In this document: positions 1 through 9,689 of the stretch, piece by piece | Layout of the letters: the number at the start of each line of letters is the position of its first letter | Position numbering within the stretch: position 1 is the first letter of the stretch | From: Amorphophallus konjac | Lineage: Eukaryota > Streptophyta > Magnoliopsida > Alismatales > Araceae | NCBI GenBank assembly: GCA_022559845.1 | Contig: CM040128.1 | Location: 73,967,247 to 74,031,246, forward strand | DNA length: 64,000 bases | Direction: 5' to 3' | Notes under the pieces: generated by a model | What the model was told of the DNA's origin: nothing | Seen by the model: only the letters and a program-made list of their open reading frames with translations | Databases searched by the model: none | Made by a program: the position numbers and the translations under genes

Positions 1-499
1 AAATTATGAGATTTTCTGAATCAACTTTCTCCTTCTCATAACCAGCCAGTTTTTCTTTTAACAATCCAATTTCATTTTCCAAATCAGCAGTGTGTATTAC
101 AAAACTGGCAGTCTCTTCTTCACTGTAATTGATACACTCTTTCAATATTTTATTTGTAGTTTTGTACTTCTCAATTACTTCTTCCAGTTCAGACATCTTA
201 TCTGTGAGTTTCTGATTCTTAAATTCTAACAAAGAAATTTGTTCCTCACTCATATTCAGATCAGCTAAGCACATATCATGAGATGTTTTCAGTCTTTGGC
301 AGTTTTCACAGGGAACATTAGAGTTAATCTGTTCACATCTCTTTTTCAACCTTCTATTCTCAGATTTTAAAATTTTACATCTATCAGACAGTTCCTCATT
401 TATTTCCCATAATTCATCAATTGAAATCTCTTCGGACTCAGATTCAGAATTTACCTTGGATGAGACTTCCTCATCATCAGTTCCCCGGTTTGCCATCAT
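1..499 (-). CDS. Copia gag, coiled-coil segment (element A, runs off the left edge)
   Basis: The minus-strand frame is open from an ATG at 499 to the window edge, about 166 codons, and is therefore partial. It starts MMANRGTDDEE, passes an acidic serine-rich stretch, then becomes a long heptad-type coiled coil rich in Leu, Glu and Lys, with a CENC pair near residue 60. Sirevirus-type copia gags commonly carry such a coiled coil after the nucleic-acid-binding part. It lies in the same frame as the gag N-terminal piece at 512-820, separated only by a TAA at 512-514, so the two are probably one gag gene broken by a nonsense codon. No zinc knuckle is visible within the window. The ATG may only mark where the frame reopens. 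Confidence 0.65.
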   Translation of the reverse strand, partial: MMANRGTDDEEVSSKVNSESESEEISIDELWEINEELSDRCKILKSENRRLKKRCEQINSNVPCENCQRLKTSHDMCLADLNMSEEQISLLEFKNQKLTDKMSELEEVIEKYKTTNKILKECINYSEEETASFVIHTADLENEIGLLKEKLAGYEKEKVDSENLII

Positions 500-511
500 G
501 CAGTTATAATC

Positions 512-820
512 TTATTCGTTATGAGCAGAAATGACTATGTCATATATCTCCTTTCCAAAAGTGCACCTGAGAGCAAAAGGATATATATCAGTATTAATCG
601 CTGCTCTCAAGATATTAAGAATTATGACATTGTCACGGTTCTTTATACTGTCCTCTCTAGACAACTTGGTCTCATCATGAGGCAATTTGTGTGGGCCTTT
701 AGATAGTAGCCTCCATAATTTGGGATCAATGGAGTCTACGTACACACATAGGCCTCCAAGCCAACTATTTAAGTTAGAACCATCATAAACTGGAGGACGA
801 CCCATTTGGACAGATGGCAA
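512..820 (-). pseudogene. Copia gag N-terminal fragment (element A)
   Basis: The frame encodes 102 residues, beginning about 170 bp inside the PBS as expected for gag. It has the N-terminal copia gag pattern: GRPPVYDGSN, a tryptophan in NSWLGG, then DSIDPKLWRLL. Gag normally continues into the roughly 130-residue UBN2 core, but here the frame hits TAA at 512-514 soon after GKEIYDIV and then goes directly into the coiled coil. Much of the core is therefore missing, most likely by internal deletion. A functional capsid is unlikely from this copy. Confidence 0.65.
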
Positions 821-988
821 ACAGATTCAATGCGCAAAACAATCGACAAGAAATGTACCAAAATTAGATAAGCAAAGCAAGGCACAAGTCAATGAAACTA
901 AACACCGAGCATGAGAAGCCCACTCTGAAACGCACCACGAACTAGCAGGATCCTCTGCAGATTGTTAGATCTGTTAGATCAGAAACCT

Positions 989-1000
989 GCTATGATACCA
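989..1000 (-). other. Primer-binding site of element A
   Basis: On the minus strand the 12 bases read TGGTATCATAGC, one mismatch from TGGTATCAGAGC, the plant PBS complementary to the 3' end of initiator tRNA-Met. It begins two bases inside the LTR end at 1003, the normal spacing. This fixes the orientation of element A and the inner edge of its 5' LTR. Confidence 0.85.
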
Positions 1001-1728
1001 AGTGTTGGGTTCGGTGCGTTGGATCCAGAGGGGGGTGAATGGATCAGCCCTTTAAAAATTTCGCTCAATAAGATCTAGAATGCTAACTCGACAAATTTAG
1101 CCAATCTGAAAATCTAATTAAAGTTTCAGCTGAACTAGTAAACAAACATATATAGCGCGCCTAAGCATTCAACTAGTGGAAGCACAATTAGACAAAATAA
1201 ACCACAATGGACAAGAGGGTTTTTAGGTGGTTCGGTCCTGCAGACCTACGTCCACCCCACACTCAAACCAGAGTGTGGATTCCGCTGACTCACAGCTTGA
1301 ACAGATGGGCATCGCAGCTTGCCATACAACCCGCTGAGCAACACAGCTTGCTGTCCAGTGGAATCCACCACTGCAACCGTTGGGGATTACAGCTTGACCC
1401 GTCCAGAGGCAGCACCTCTGCAAACGCTGACTAACAGCTTGAAGAAAGGTAAAAGATGAAACAAGAAAATGGGAAACAAACAGTGACTGAAAGCTGTAAA
1501 TGAAGCACAAATAATATGGCTCTCAACAGAGCTGACTGGCCTGGATTTGATCCACGGTCCAGTGAAGACTGATCTTCAGAATGAAGCCTCTCTCTGCCCT
1601 TCTTCTTCTTCCAATCACTCTGTCTCTCTTTCTTTCTCTTCCTCTTTTATCTGCTCGAGCTCTCTATCTCTCACTTTTTCTCTTCTTTCTCTTCTGCTCT
1701 TCTTCTCTTTCTCTTTTTCTTCTCCTTC

Positions 1729-4118
1729 TGATGGAGGCATCACCCGTGACTCCCTTTGGCTCGGGTCTTCCTCACACTCCGGCACCATTTGAGTTCGGGT
1801 CTCTCTCCATAAAGGCCCAATTATCCTTTTTGTGCTTTCTATTTGAGTCATTTGATGTAATTTTCATTTTCGTGAGTCATGTCCCTAGGTCTTGTGTTTA
1901 TTTTCCTAAGTTTGAGTGTCATTATGTTGTTTAGTTAGCTATTGGGCCCATTTCATTGGGCTTGGCCCAAGAGCCCCCCTACCCCCTCGGTTATTTGTCA
2001 TTGAGTCTTTTGTCAGGGTCTTATTGTAAAATGTGGGTTGCCTATATATAGGGCCCCATTCCCTTCATTTGGAACTAATTAAAGTAATGAATGAAAAACT
2101 TGCCATTTTGAGAGTTTACACTTCTTATCTAGTGGAGAGATTCCATTTTTTGGGTGAGAGATCCTAAGGGAGAGATTCCCCACCCATCCCTCTCTTAATC
2201 TCTCTTTTTCACTCCCCTTTCTCTCTCCTCCACACCCAATTTCGAAAATTTTCTCTCTCCTCCCTTCCCAACCACCACTCTCCCACCTACCCCCATTAAA
2301 GACCACTCCCCTTCCCCACACATCCCATTACTCCACCCCCTAGTCCCAAGAGAGCTTCCACCAATCCTAGCTCCACCTCCCAACCCCCAACTACCCCACC
2401 CACTTCCCCAAGCACCCTTCCCACTACCCAAAGCAGCCCTACACCTTCCCAAGGCACCTCTTCCCATCCCCAAGACCACCATTGACAACCCCACATTAAA
2501 GGAAATTCAAACTCACATGCCCTCCACCCACTTGTTCCCCCCCCACCTTCCTCCTTCTCCCTCCAAGCCCAAATTCGTAGCTCCTCCTCCCACCACCTGT
2601 TAGACCCCCTTCCAGACCCTATTCTTCCCCTCCCACACCTTGGAACACCCCCTCCTAGACCCCCTCACAGCCAGGGTTCTCCCCACACTCATCCACCTCC
2701 ATTTCCCCTCCCATATACCCCATTTCCCCCCACCATCTTAACCTCCAGTTTTCAGTTCGCTGGCAGTAGAAGAGTAGCAGTTTGCAGAGGTGACCCCAAC
2801 CACATCCCAGAGAATCTGAAGGCCCAAGAGGTATCCACGGAAGCGTCTACCTGTCTTCTTCGCAACGGCCGTGGTCTCGTCCCCTTCCGAGCTGCGAGCT
2901 GACTGGGAGATCTGTTCTCCTACAACTGCGTAGAGCTGCCCCTAAGCCATAGTAGAAGCTCTGCCACGACGAACCTTGGAAGATTCAGGCCACAGGTTCT
3001 TCTGCAAAGTTGTTCCTCTTCCTGTCTACTTTCAGAATCAAGAAGTGGAACTTCTATCGACATCTGTGGGCTATAGTTATCATTTTTCTCCCTCGGGTAT
3101 GCGGTTCAGCTTCCCACAGCCTGCACCGACCTGTCATCAGTGTTCAGAGTCCCTTGGTCTTCTCCGGCATCTTTTGGCTTCCCCGTCAGTTTTTATGCGA
3201 AGAGGACTCGTCCAAGATTCCAAAAACTCCAGCGGTGCTTTATTCTGAGTTCGGGAGCTGACGGGTCATCCTCTGCAACCTGCTATTGTCCGCCAGAAGC
3301 TGCCAGTCCAAGAATCTGCCTCCCTGCTCGGGCCTCCACCCAGACCAGCGTCGGCGCAAGAAGAAATCAAAAAAATTTGGACGACTTCCCTAGCCTCCTA
3401 CGAAGATTTTTCAGGTGGTTTCATCCCCAAAAAAATTCGGCATCAGTCGCAGCAACCATTTCTTCAATCATCTATCAGCACCCACAGAACGTGGACAGAA
3501 CCGGCGACCTCCCATCTTCGGTGTTCCTCTCTCAAGCTCCCCTCCCCGCTTGGCCGGCTGAAGGCCCCTCCCTATGTGGAGGTAGTTTTAGTTGTAATAT
3601 CACCTAACCCCCACCCCAAGATCCCCCTCCTGCGAGAGGTGTTGTATTGTAATCATTTGGGCAGGTCAAGCTACCCCGACGCGGCGTGTGGGGATCCACC
3701 CGCCTCCCCGCTCGCCCTCGTCTCCGAGCGGGACCGGTTTTTTCAAACCAGTCGAGTAAGTGCTCCAAACTTTGCTCTAATTTGTGCTTGTTCTTTCAAT
3801 ATTAGTTCATAAACTCCACTGGCCATGAATGAGAGCCCGATCCTTAAGTTCCTTTGCTATAAGTGATCACCGTGGGAAAAGAGAGTAACCGGTGCCATTG
3901 GCACTTTGTCGGCCCCATTGAATTGGGCTGCCATTACCCTTGGGAATCAACTTAGGCCTTGCTGGCCCTCTACTAGCAAGGGCCCAGCCCACACAACCTC
4001 CACTTGGCATTGCCAAGTTACCCCGGGTCTTGGTGAGCATCGGGTGAGCGGTCGCCGACATCGGTCCGTTTGATTGCGATTGTGCTTGTTTGTTTAAGTC
4101 CTAGGTTATGTCACATCA
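1729..4118 (+). repeat. 5' LTR of element C (2390 bp)
   Basis: The boundaries come from the TGATG/CATCA inverted repeat, the TSD on the left and the PBS on the right. The LTR contains a TATATATA box at 2043, a C-rich and G-poor stretch at about 2170-2750, and no credible coding. It aligns along its full length with 7003-9402, with scattered substitutions and small indels. Confidence 0.93.
2043..2050 (+). promoter_or_regulatory. TATA box in the 5' LTR of C
   Basis: TATATATAGGG sits in a short GC-flanked context and is identical at 7317-7324 in the other LTR. It is the best candidate core promoter of the element, and the transcript would start about 30 bp downstream. Confidence 0.6.
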
Positions 4119-4120
4119 AT

Positions 4121-4132
4121 TGGTATCAGAGC
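4121..4132 (+). other. Primer-binding site of element C
   Basis: TGGTATCAGAGC is a perfect 12-base match to the plant initiator tRNA-Met type PBS, two bases after the LTR end. Confidence 0.93.
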
Positions 4133-4366
4133 AAGTTCACAACTTGTCTCTCCACAAGTTGGTCCTAGGGCATGTTTATGCATTTAGAGTCCTCGATTGC
4201 ATCTCCCATGTCCACTAGAATGACCACTTCATACCCGTCATATCCATCCCCATCAACTTTCCCAAGAAGCCCAAATCCTCATGGAAGCTCCATTGCCAAC
4301 AAAGTGGGTAGCAACACCTCTATCATATAAGCCCTACCTAATGTCCTTAGTCGGCTTGAAGATATC

Positions 4367-6355
4367 ATGATTCGACTCAACCGACTTGAAGGAAATAGCC
4401 GCGCACCAAGAGTGAATGAGAGTGACCTTTGGGGAAATCTAGAAACCATATTTTTAGAACACTTGAAAATCAAAACCCCCACCTTTGATGGATCCAACAG
4501 CCCAAGCCTTTACCTAGATTGGGAGATTTCCCTAGACCAATTCTTTAAAAGCTGCCCCTTGAACGAAGAAAGGAGAATGAGGCTAGCCAAGGCACACCTC
4601 TCCAAACAAGCTAAAACTCATTGGTTAGTTGTGGAAGGTTTAAGAAGGATCCGCAGAGAGGCCCCCATTAGCACTTGGGATGAGATGAAGGTCGAGCTTA
4701 GGAAAACCTACACTCTCCAACCCTCTCCCTCCTACTCAAATCACAAAAGCCCAAGGAGCACTTCAACTCTTTCATCCCCACCCGGTCAATCCAAGACCCC
4801 AATCACCCATTCCCTACCACTTCCCATCTCTCTCACCCCAACCACTACATTTACACCCCACCTCCAAGTCCACACCACAACCATAGGTCCCCATACCCAA
4901 TTGGGCCCCATGGCCAACTCTCCACCTAAGCCCATGGTAACCCCCACCACTACCTCTCCATCACCCCCAAAAAGGGACACTCCTCCCAAAACAAATCAAC
5001 CCAAACCCCTTCAACCCACCCATCTTCCTCTCCCTACCCCAATCCAACTCCCACCAAAGCCTCCACTACTACCCTCACCTATCCTAACCCAAGTTTCCCA
5101 CTACCTACCACCCCGGATACACCATGCCCCAATCATCACCACACCCTCAAAAGCCCCTCTCACCCCCTTGGAAGAAGAACCCATACCCCACTCCATAGTG
5201 GTGAACACTCCAAACCCACTCTCCACCTTGGAGGAAACCCAAGCCCAAATTGAAGAAGAAACAACACACGAGGGTCTTCACCTTACATCACCATCTCTAG
5301 TTGGAGTCAATCTCATCTTAGGGGAAACCCTTGTTAGTTGGCTAAAGAAGAGCCCAATAAGAGAGATCACGGCCCACGATTTCCCACCCATGAAGGAAAA
5401 CCATCCCATAGTGCCCATCTCCTCTTATCACACCACAATCCAAGCATCTTATCAAGTAGAGACCTTAGAGGATTTTCTTAGAGGCTTAGCATGGCAAATT
5501 GAGTTCACTAGCATGTTGACCCCTATGGCCGAACAACCTAGGAGCCTTGGCCTCCTACACCTATGCATCGGGTCAATCACCTCGGTCTATACCATTGGTT
5601 GCTACACTAGCGACCTCCTTTTCCTTCTCCCTATGGTAGAAGAACCCATCTCGATCCACTCCCCTACCATTGAGATCCCAAATACTTTGATCAGTCAACC
5701 AACTAGAAACCTTGGCCCAATTACCTTAGAGGAAGATGACTCACAATTTGGGAACCTTGAAGACATAGAGTGCCTCCCTCTAGGAAGACCTTTCCACGAC
5801 CCCTTTGATCCCTTCCTATGGGAGTCTAGTTCCCCATGTGATCCAACCACCTTATCCACCACCCACCATTCTCTATCCCAACCCACCATGTTAGACCTAA
5901 TTCACCCCATCCTAGACCCGGGTTACACCTTGGGAACCATGACCTTGGGCCACATACCCCTAGGTAATAAGGTTGTGCCCCACCCCATGATGACCACCTT
6001 CTTAGATCCATTCGATCCTTTCCAATGGCAGTTAAAGTGTTGTCCCACACCTATACATATGAAAGTCACCTTTAGGAAAAATATGCATGTGTCTAGGCTT
6101 ACCACACCGGTTGGCATGAACACTATGTTGGGTCCATTCATTCATATCACCCACATGTCAAGTAGAAAGTATGAGTGGTCCAAATTCGGATGTAGTGGTC
6201 CACCTTCACTCATCATGAGTCGTAGGCATGATAGGAGTATTCATGGATGTCCGGGTCCCCCAGCATTTGTCACCCCCATGCATGACCGGATCACCTATGG
6301 ATGTCCCGGTCCTCCCCATTCCATCAAAGTCTTCCTGACGTCAAAGCATGATTGA
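4367..6355 (+). CDS. Gag-like N-terminus fused to a long proline-rich region (element C)
   Basis: The 662-residue frame begins with gypsy gag sequence, with LKIKTPTFDGS, then a tryptophan/aspartate motif YLDWEISLDQFF and RMRLAKAHLSKQAKTHW (about residues 35-90), typical of chromovirus gag. After about residue 125 it becomes a roughly 130-residue Pro/Thr/Ser-rich tract, then unfamiliar sequence with two DPFDPF repeats. It ends in repeats of the motif GCPGPP. The true start is probably ATG 4172 in the same frame, separated by a TAA at 4328-4330. A TGA at 6353-6355 ends it, but the frame continues into integrase sequence. Protease and RT are absent, so the product would at most be a capsid-like protein with a novel tail. 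Confidence 0.75.
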   Translation: MIRLNRLEGNSRAPRVNESDLWGNLETIFLEHLKIKTPTFDGSNSPSLYLDWEISLDQFFKSCPLNEERRMRLAKAHLSKQAKTHWLVVEGLRRIRREAPISTWDEMKVELRKTYTLQPSPSYSNHKSPRSTSTLSSPPGQSKTPITHSLPLPISLTPTTTFTPHLQVHTTTIGPHTQLGPMANSPPKPMVTPTTTSPSPPKRDTPPKTNQPKPLQPTHLPLPTPIQLPPKPPLLPSPILTQVSHYLPPRIHHAPIITTPSKAPLTPLEEEPIPHSIVVNTPNPLSTLEETQAQIEEETTHEGLHLTSPSLVGVNLILGETLVSWLKKSPIREITAHDFPPMKENHPIVPISSYHTTIQASYQVETLEDFLRGLAWQIEFTSMLTPMAEQPRSLGLLHLCIGSITSVYTIGCYTSDLLFLLPMVEEPISIHSPTIEIPNTLISQPTRNLGPITLEEDDSQFGNLEDIECLPLGRPFHDPFDPFLWESSSPCDPTTLSTTHHSLSQPTMLDLIHPILDPGYTLGTMTLGHIPLGNKVVPHPMMTTFLDPFDPFQWQLKCCPTPIHMKVTFRKNMHVSRLTTPVGMNTMLGPFIHITHMSSRKYEWSKFGCSGPPSLIMSRRHDRSIHGCPGPPAFVTPMHDRITYGCPGPPHSIKVFLTSKHD

Positions 6356-6395
6356 TCTACTTTTGGTTGCCCAGGTCCACCCATCACCCCTAGAA
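6170..6395 (+). repeat. Four tandem GC(P/S)GPP peptide-repeat units in element C
   Basis: Four units of roughly 17-24 codons each contain G-C-(S/P)-G-P-P, usually preceded by a basic/Asp segment such as HDRS or HDRI. They start near 6188, 6245, 6298 and 6365. The fourth unit lies beyond the TGA at 6353, showing that the reading frame once ran through. I do not recognise the repeat in standard gag or pol proteins. Confidence 0.7.
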
Positions 6396-6799
6396 TGTCA
6401 ACATTCACAAAATTGCATGAAAGCCTTTGCAAGCACATAAGCAAAAAGAATGAGGCTTATAAGAGGTGGGCCGACTCTCATCGGCGTCACCAAGAATTTC
6501 ATGAGGGTGACTTTGTGATGGTAAGGATGGAGAGGATCTCCCTGGGAGCCACCTCCAAATTGAGGCCACGTGGGGTTGGTCCCTTCCAGGTCCTGAGGCG
6601 TATTGGTGCAAATGCCTATGAGTTAGATCTCCCCGAGGAATATGGGATAAGTCCCACATTCAATGTCGCCGACTTAGTGCCATATAAGGGACCCACGGTG
6701 GTACCCAGTGAGGAGATTGAGCCTATTCCTTCCCTTGAGAGAGCACCCACCTGTGAGGAGAGACCACCAGCCAAGAGAGCCCAGCGTGAATGCATATAA
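6395..6799 (+). pseudogene. Integrase C-terminal domain remnant (element C)
   Basis: The 134 residues match the region between the integrase catalytic core and the chromodomain of gypsy elements: EGDFVMVRMERISLG, then KLRPRGVGPFQVLRRIG, NAYELDLPEEYGISPTFNVADL. This SH3-like part binds DNA in the intact enzyme. The catalytic DDE core is missing upstream, replaced by the GCPGPP repeats. The frame is continuous with the gag-like frame upstream and the chromodomain downstream except for a TGA at 6353 and a TAA at 6797-6799. Confidence 0.8.
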
Positions 6800-6805
6800 C
6801 AAATA

Positions 6806-7066
6806 TTGGATGAACAAGTCACTACCACTCGGAGCAAGGTATACGAGTGCTATCTCGTCAGGTGGAAGGATCGACCTCCTTCGGAGGATTCATGGGTGAG
6901 TCGGGAGGATCTCCATCAGTTGGATCCCGACCTTCTCGAGCAGTACCACAGCTGGATGGACCCCTACTCGACGGAGTCGAGCTCTTCACAGCCCAGGGGA
7001 TTTGATGGAGGCATCACCCGTGACTCCCTTTGGCTCGAGTCTTCCTCACACTCCGGCACCATTTGA
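6806..7066 (+). pseudogene. Chromodomain remnant at the C-terminus (element C)
   Basis: The frame reads ILDEQVTTTRSKVYECYLVRW, then SEDSWVSREDL and LDPDLLEQY, a recognisable chromodomain with the aromatic pattern Y..YLVRWK...W. In chromoviruses this domain is fused to integrase and steers insertion toward marked chromatin. It lies directly after the TAA that ends the integrase C-terminal piece, in the same frame, and reads on through the purine tract into the 3' LTR. A factor that targets chromatin but cannot integrate by itself would be unusual if the frame was once intact. Confidence 0.75.
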
Positions 7067-9402
7067 GTTCGGGCCTCTCTCCATAAAGGCCCAATTATCC
7101 TTTTTGTGCTTTCTATTTGAGTCATTTGATGTAATTTTCATTTTTTTGAGTCATGTCCCTAGGTCTTGTGTTTATTTTCCTAAGTTTGAGTGTCATTATG
7201 TTGTTTAGTTAGCTATTGGGCCCATTTCATTGGGCTTGGCCCAAGAGCCCCCCTACCCCCTCGGTTATTTGTCATTGAGTCTTTTGTCAGGGTCTTATTG
7301 TAAAATGTGGGTTGCCTATATATAGGGCCCCATTCCCTTCATTTGGAACTAATGAATCAATGAATGAAAAACTTGTCATTTTGAGAGTTTACACTTCTTA
7401 TCTAGTGGAGAGATTCCATTTTTTGGGTGAGAGACCCTAGGGGAGAGATTCCCCACCCATCCCTCTCTTAATCTCTCTTTTTCACTCCCCTTTCTCTCTC
7501 CTCCACACCCAATTTCAAAAATTTTCTCTCTCCTCCCTTCCCAACCACCACTCTCCCACCTACCTCATTAAAGACCACTCCCCTTCCCCACACATCCCAT
7601 TACTTCACCCCCTAGTCCCAAGAGAGCTTCCACCAATCCTAGCTCTACCTCCCAACCCCCAACTACCCCACCCACTTCCCCAAGCACCCTTCCCACTACC
7701 CAAAGCAGCCCTCCACCTTCCCAAGGCACCTCTTCCCATCCTCAAGACCACCATTGACCACCCCACATTAAAGGAAATTCAAACTCACATGCCCTCCACC
7801 CACTTGTGCCCCCCCACCTTCCTCCTTCTCCCTCCAAGCCCAAATTCGTAGCTCCTCCTCCCACCACTTGTTAGACCCCCTTCCAGACCCTATTCTTCCC
7901 CTCCCACACCTTGGAACACCCCCTCCTAGACCCCCTCACATCCAGGGTTCTCCCCACACTCATCCACCTCCATTTCCTCTCCCATATACCCCATTTCCCC
8001 CCACCATCTTCAACCTCCAGTTTTTAGTTCGCTGGCAACAGAAGAGTAGCAGTTTGCAGAGGCGACCCCGACCACGTCCCAAAGAATCTAAAGACCCAAG
8101 AGGTATCCACGGAAGCATCTACCTATCTTCTTCGCAACGGCGGTGGTCTCGTCCCCTTCCGAGCTCCGAGCTGACCGGGAGATCCGTTCTCCTACAACTG
8201 CGCAGAGCTGCCCCTGCTGAGCACTTGAGCCATAGTAGAAGCTCTGCCACGACGAACCTTGGATAATTCAGGCAACAAGTTCTTCTGCAAAGTTGTTCCT
8301 TTTCCTGTCTACTTTCAGAATCAAGAAGTGGAACTTCTATTGATGTCCGTGGGCCATAGTTATCATTTTTCACCCTCGGGTACGCGGTTCAGCTTCCCAC
8401 AGCCTGCACCGACCTATCATCAGTGTTTAGAGTCCCCTGGTCTTCTCCGGCATTGTTCGGCTTCCTCGTCAGTTTTTATGCGAAGAGGACTCGTCCACGA
8501 TTCCAAAAACTCTAGCGGTGCTTGATTCTGAGTTCGGGAGCTGACGGGGCATCCTCTGCAACCTGCTGTTGGCCGCCAAAAGCTGCTAGTCCAAGAATCT
8601 GCCTCCCTGCTCGGGCCTCCACCCAGACCAGCGTCGGCGCCAGAAGAAATCAAAAAAATTGGGACGACTTCCCTGGCCTCCTACGAAGATTTTCCAGGTG
8701 GTTTCATCCCCCAAAAAAATTCAGCATCAGTCGCAGCAACCATTTCTTCGATCATCTGTCAGCACCCACAGAACGTGGACAGAACCGGTGACCTCCCATC
8801 TTCGGTGTTCCTCTCTCAAGCTCCCCTCCCCGCTTGGCCGGCTGAAGGCCCCTCTCTATGTGGAGGTAGTTTTAGTTGTAATATCACTTAACCCCCACCC
8901 CAAGATCCCCCTCCTGCGAGAGGTGTAGTATTGTAATCATTTGGATAGGTCAAGCTACCCCGACGCGGCGTGTGGGGATCCACCAGCCTCCCCGCTCGCC
9001 ATCGTCTCCGAGCGGGACCGGTTTCTTCAAACCGGTCGAGTAAGTGCTCCAAACTTTGCTCTAATTTGTGCTTGTTCTTTCAATATTAGTTCATAAACTC
9101 CGCTGGCCGTGAATGACAGCCCGATCCTTAAGCTCCTTTGCAATAAGTGATCACCGTGGGAAAAGAGAGTAACCGGTGCCATTGGCACTTTGTCGGCCCC
9201 ATTGAATTGGGCTGCCATTACCCTTGGGAATCAACTTAGGCCTTGCTGGCCCTCTACTAGCAAGGGCCCAGCCCACACAACCTCCACTTGGCATTGCCAA
9301 GTTACCCCGGGTCTTGGTGAGCATCGGGTGAGCGGTCGCCGACATCGGTCCGTTTGATTGCGATTGTGCTTGTTTGTTTAAGTCCTAGGTTGTGTCACAT
9401 CA
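7003..9402 (+). repeat. 3' LTR of element C (2400 bp)
   Basis: It begins TGATG after the purine tract CCCAGGGGA and ends CATCA, followed by the TSD CCTTC at 9403-9407. It contains the TATA box copy at 7317-7324 and the same C-rich section at about 7440-8030. Confidence 0.93.
7317..7324 (+). promoter_or_regulatory. TATA box in the 3' LTR of C
   Basis: TATATATA in the same context as at 2043. From this copy, transcription would run into the LTR remainder of element A. Confidence 0.5.
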
Positions 9403-9486
9403 CCTTCTCTTCACACTGGATCGTGCAGGCTATCCTCTGCTTCTGCTTCAATCACGATTAGTCTTCTTCTGAGGAAGAAGGCTTCC

Positions 9487-9493
9487 TTTTATA
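9487..9493 (-). promoter_or_regulatory. TATA box in the LTR of element A
   Basis: TATAAAA on the minus strand followed by GG, located downstream of the motif array in element orientation, fits a Pol II core promoter at the U3/R transition. Before C inserted, it lay about 800 bp from the PBS. Confidence 0.5.
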
Positions 9494-9689
9494 GCAGCAG
9501 TAGCTAGGGCGTGTGCTCTCCACATTTCCCGCCCAAAGGCCTCAGTCCACGTGGCAGCTTCTCAGCCAGTTGCTGTACACGTGTCATGATCCAGGGCACC
9601 TCGTCCATCCTTGGATCACGTGCCCTATCATCAGTCTCTGCAAAAATCTCTGTCAGATAGTCGAAATAGAATTGTCAGTTGAAGGTTTA

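Larger units (their letters stand above)
1729..9402 (+). mobile_element. Element C: complete non-autonomous chromovirus-type gypsy element, TSD CCTTC
   Basis: Two LTRs (1729-4118, 7003-9402) both start TGATG and end CATCA and are flanked by the 5-bp duplication CCTTC (1724-1728 and 9403-9407). A tRNA-Met PBS follows the first LTR and a purine tract (CCCAGGGGA) precedes the second. The internal region is only 2.9 kb. It keeps a gag N-terminus and an integrase C-terminus with chromodomain, but has no protease, RT, RNase H or integrase core, so mobilisation would need enzymes in trans. Insertion was into the LTR of copia element A. Confidence 0.93.

Noticed and set aside
1581..1934. 117-aa Leu/Ser/Phe-rich frame, signal-peptide-like
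   Set aside because: It spans the insertion junction between LTR A and LTR C at 1728/1729 and translates a CT repeat.
2195..2494. Minus-strand frame rich in Gly, Trp and Val (99 aa) in the LTR of C
   Set aside because: It is the complement of the C-rich low-complexity section and has no family resemblance.
3140..3607. 155-aa plus frame in the LTR of C
   Set aside because: The copy in the other LTR (around 8500-8790) is broken in other places, and no coding signature is seen.
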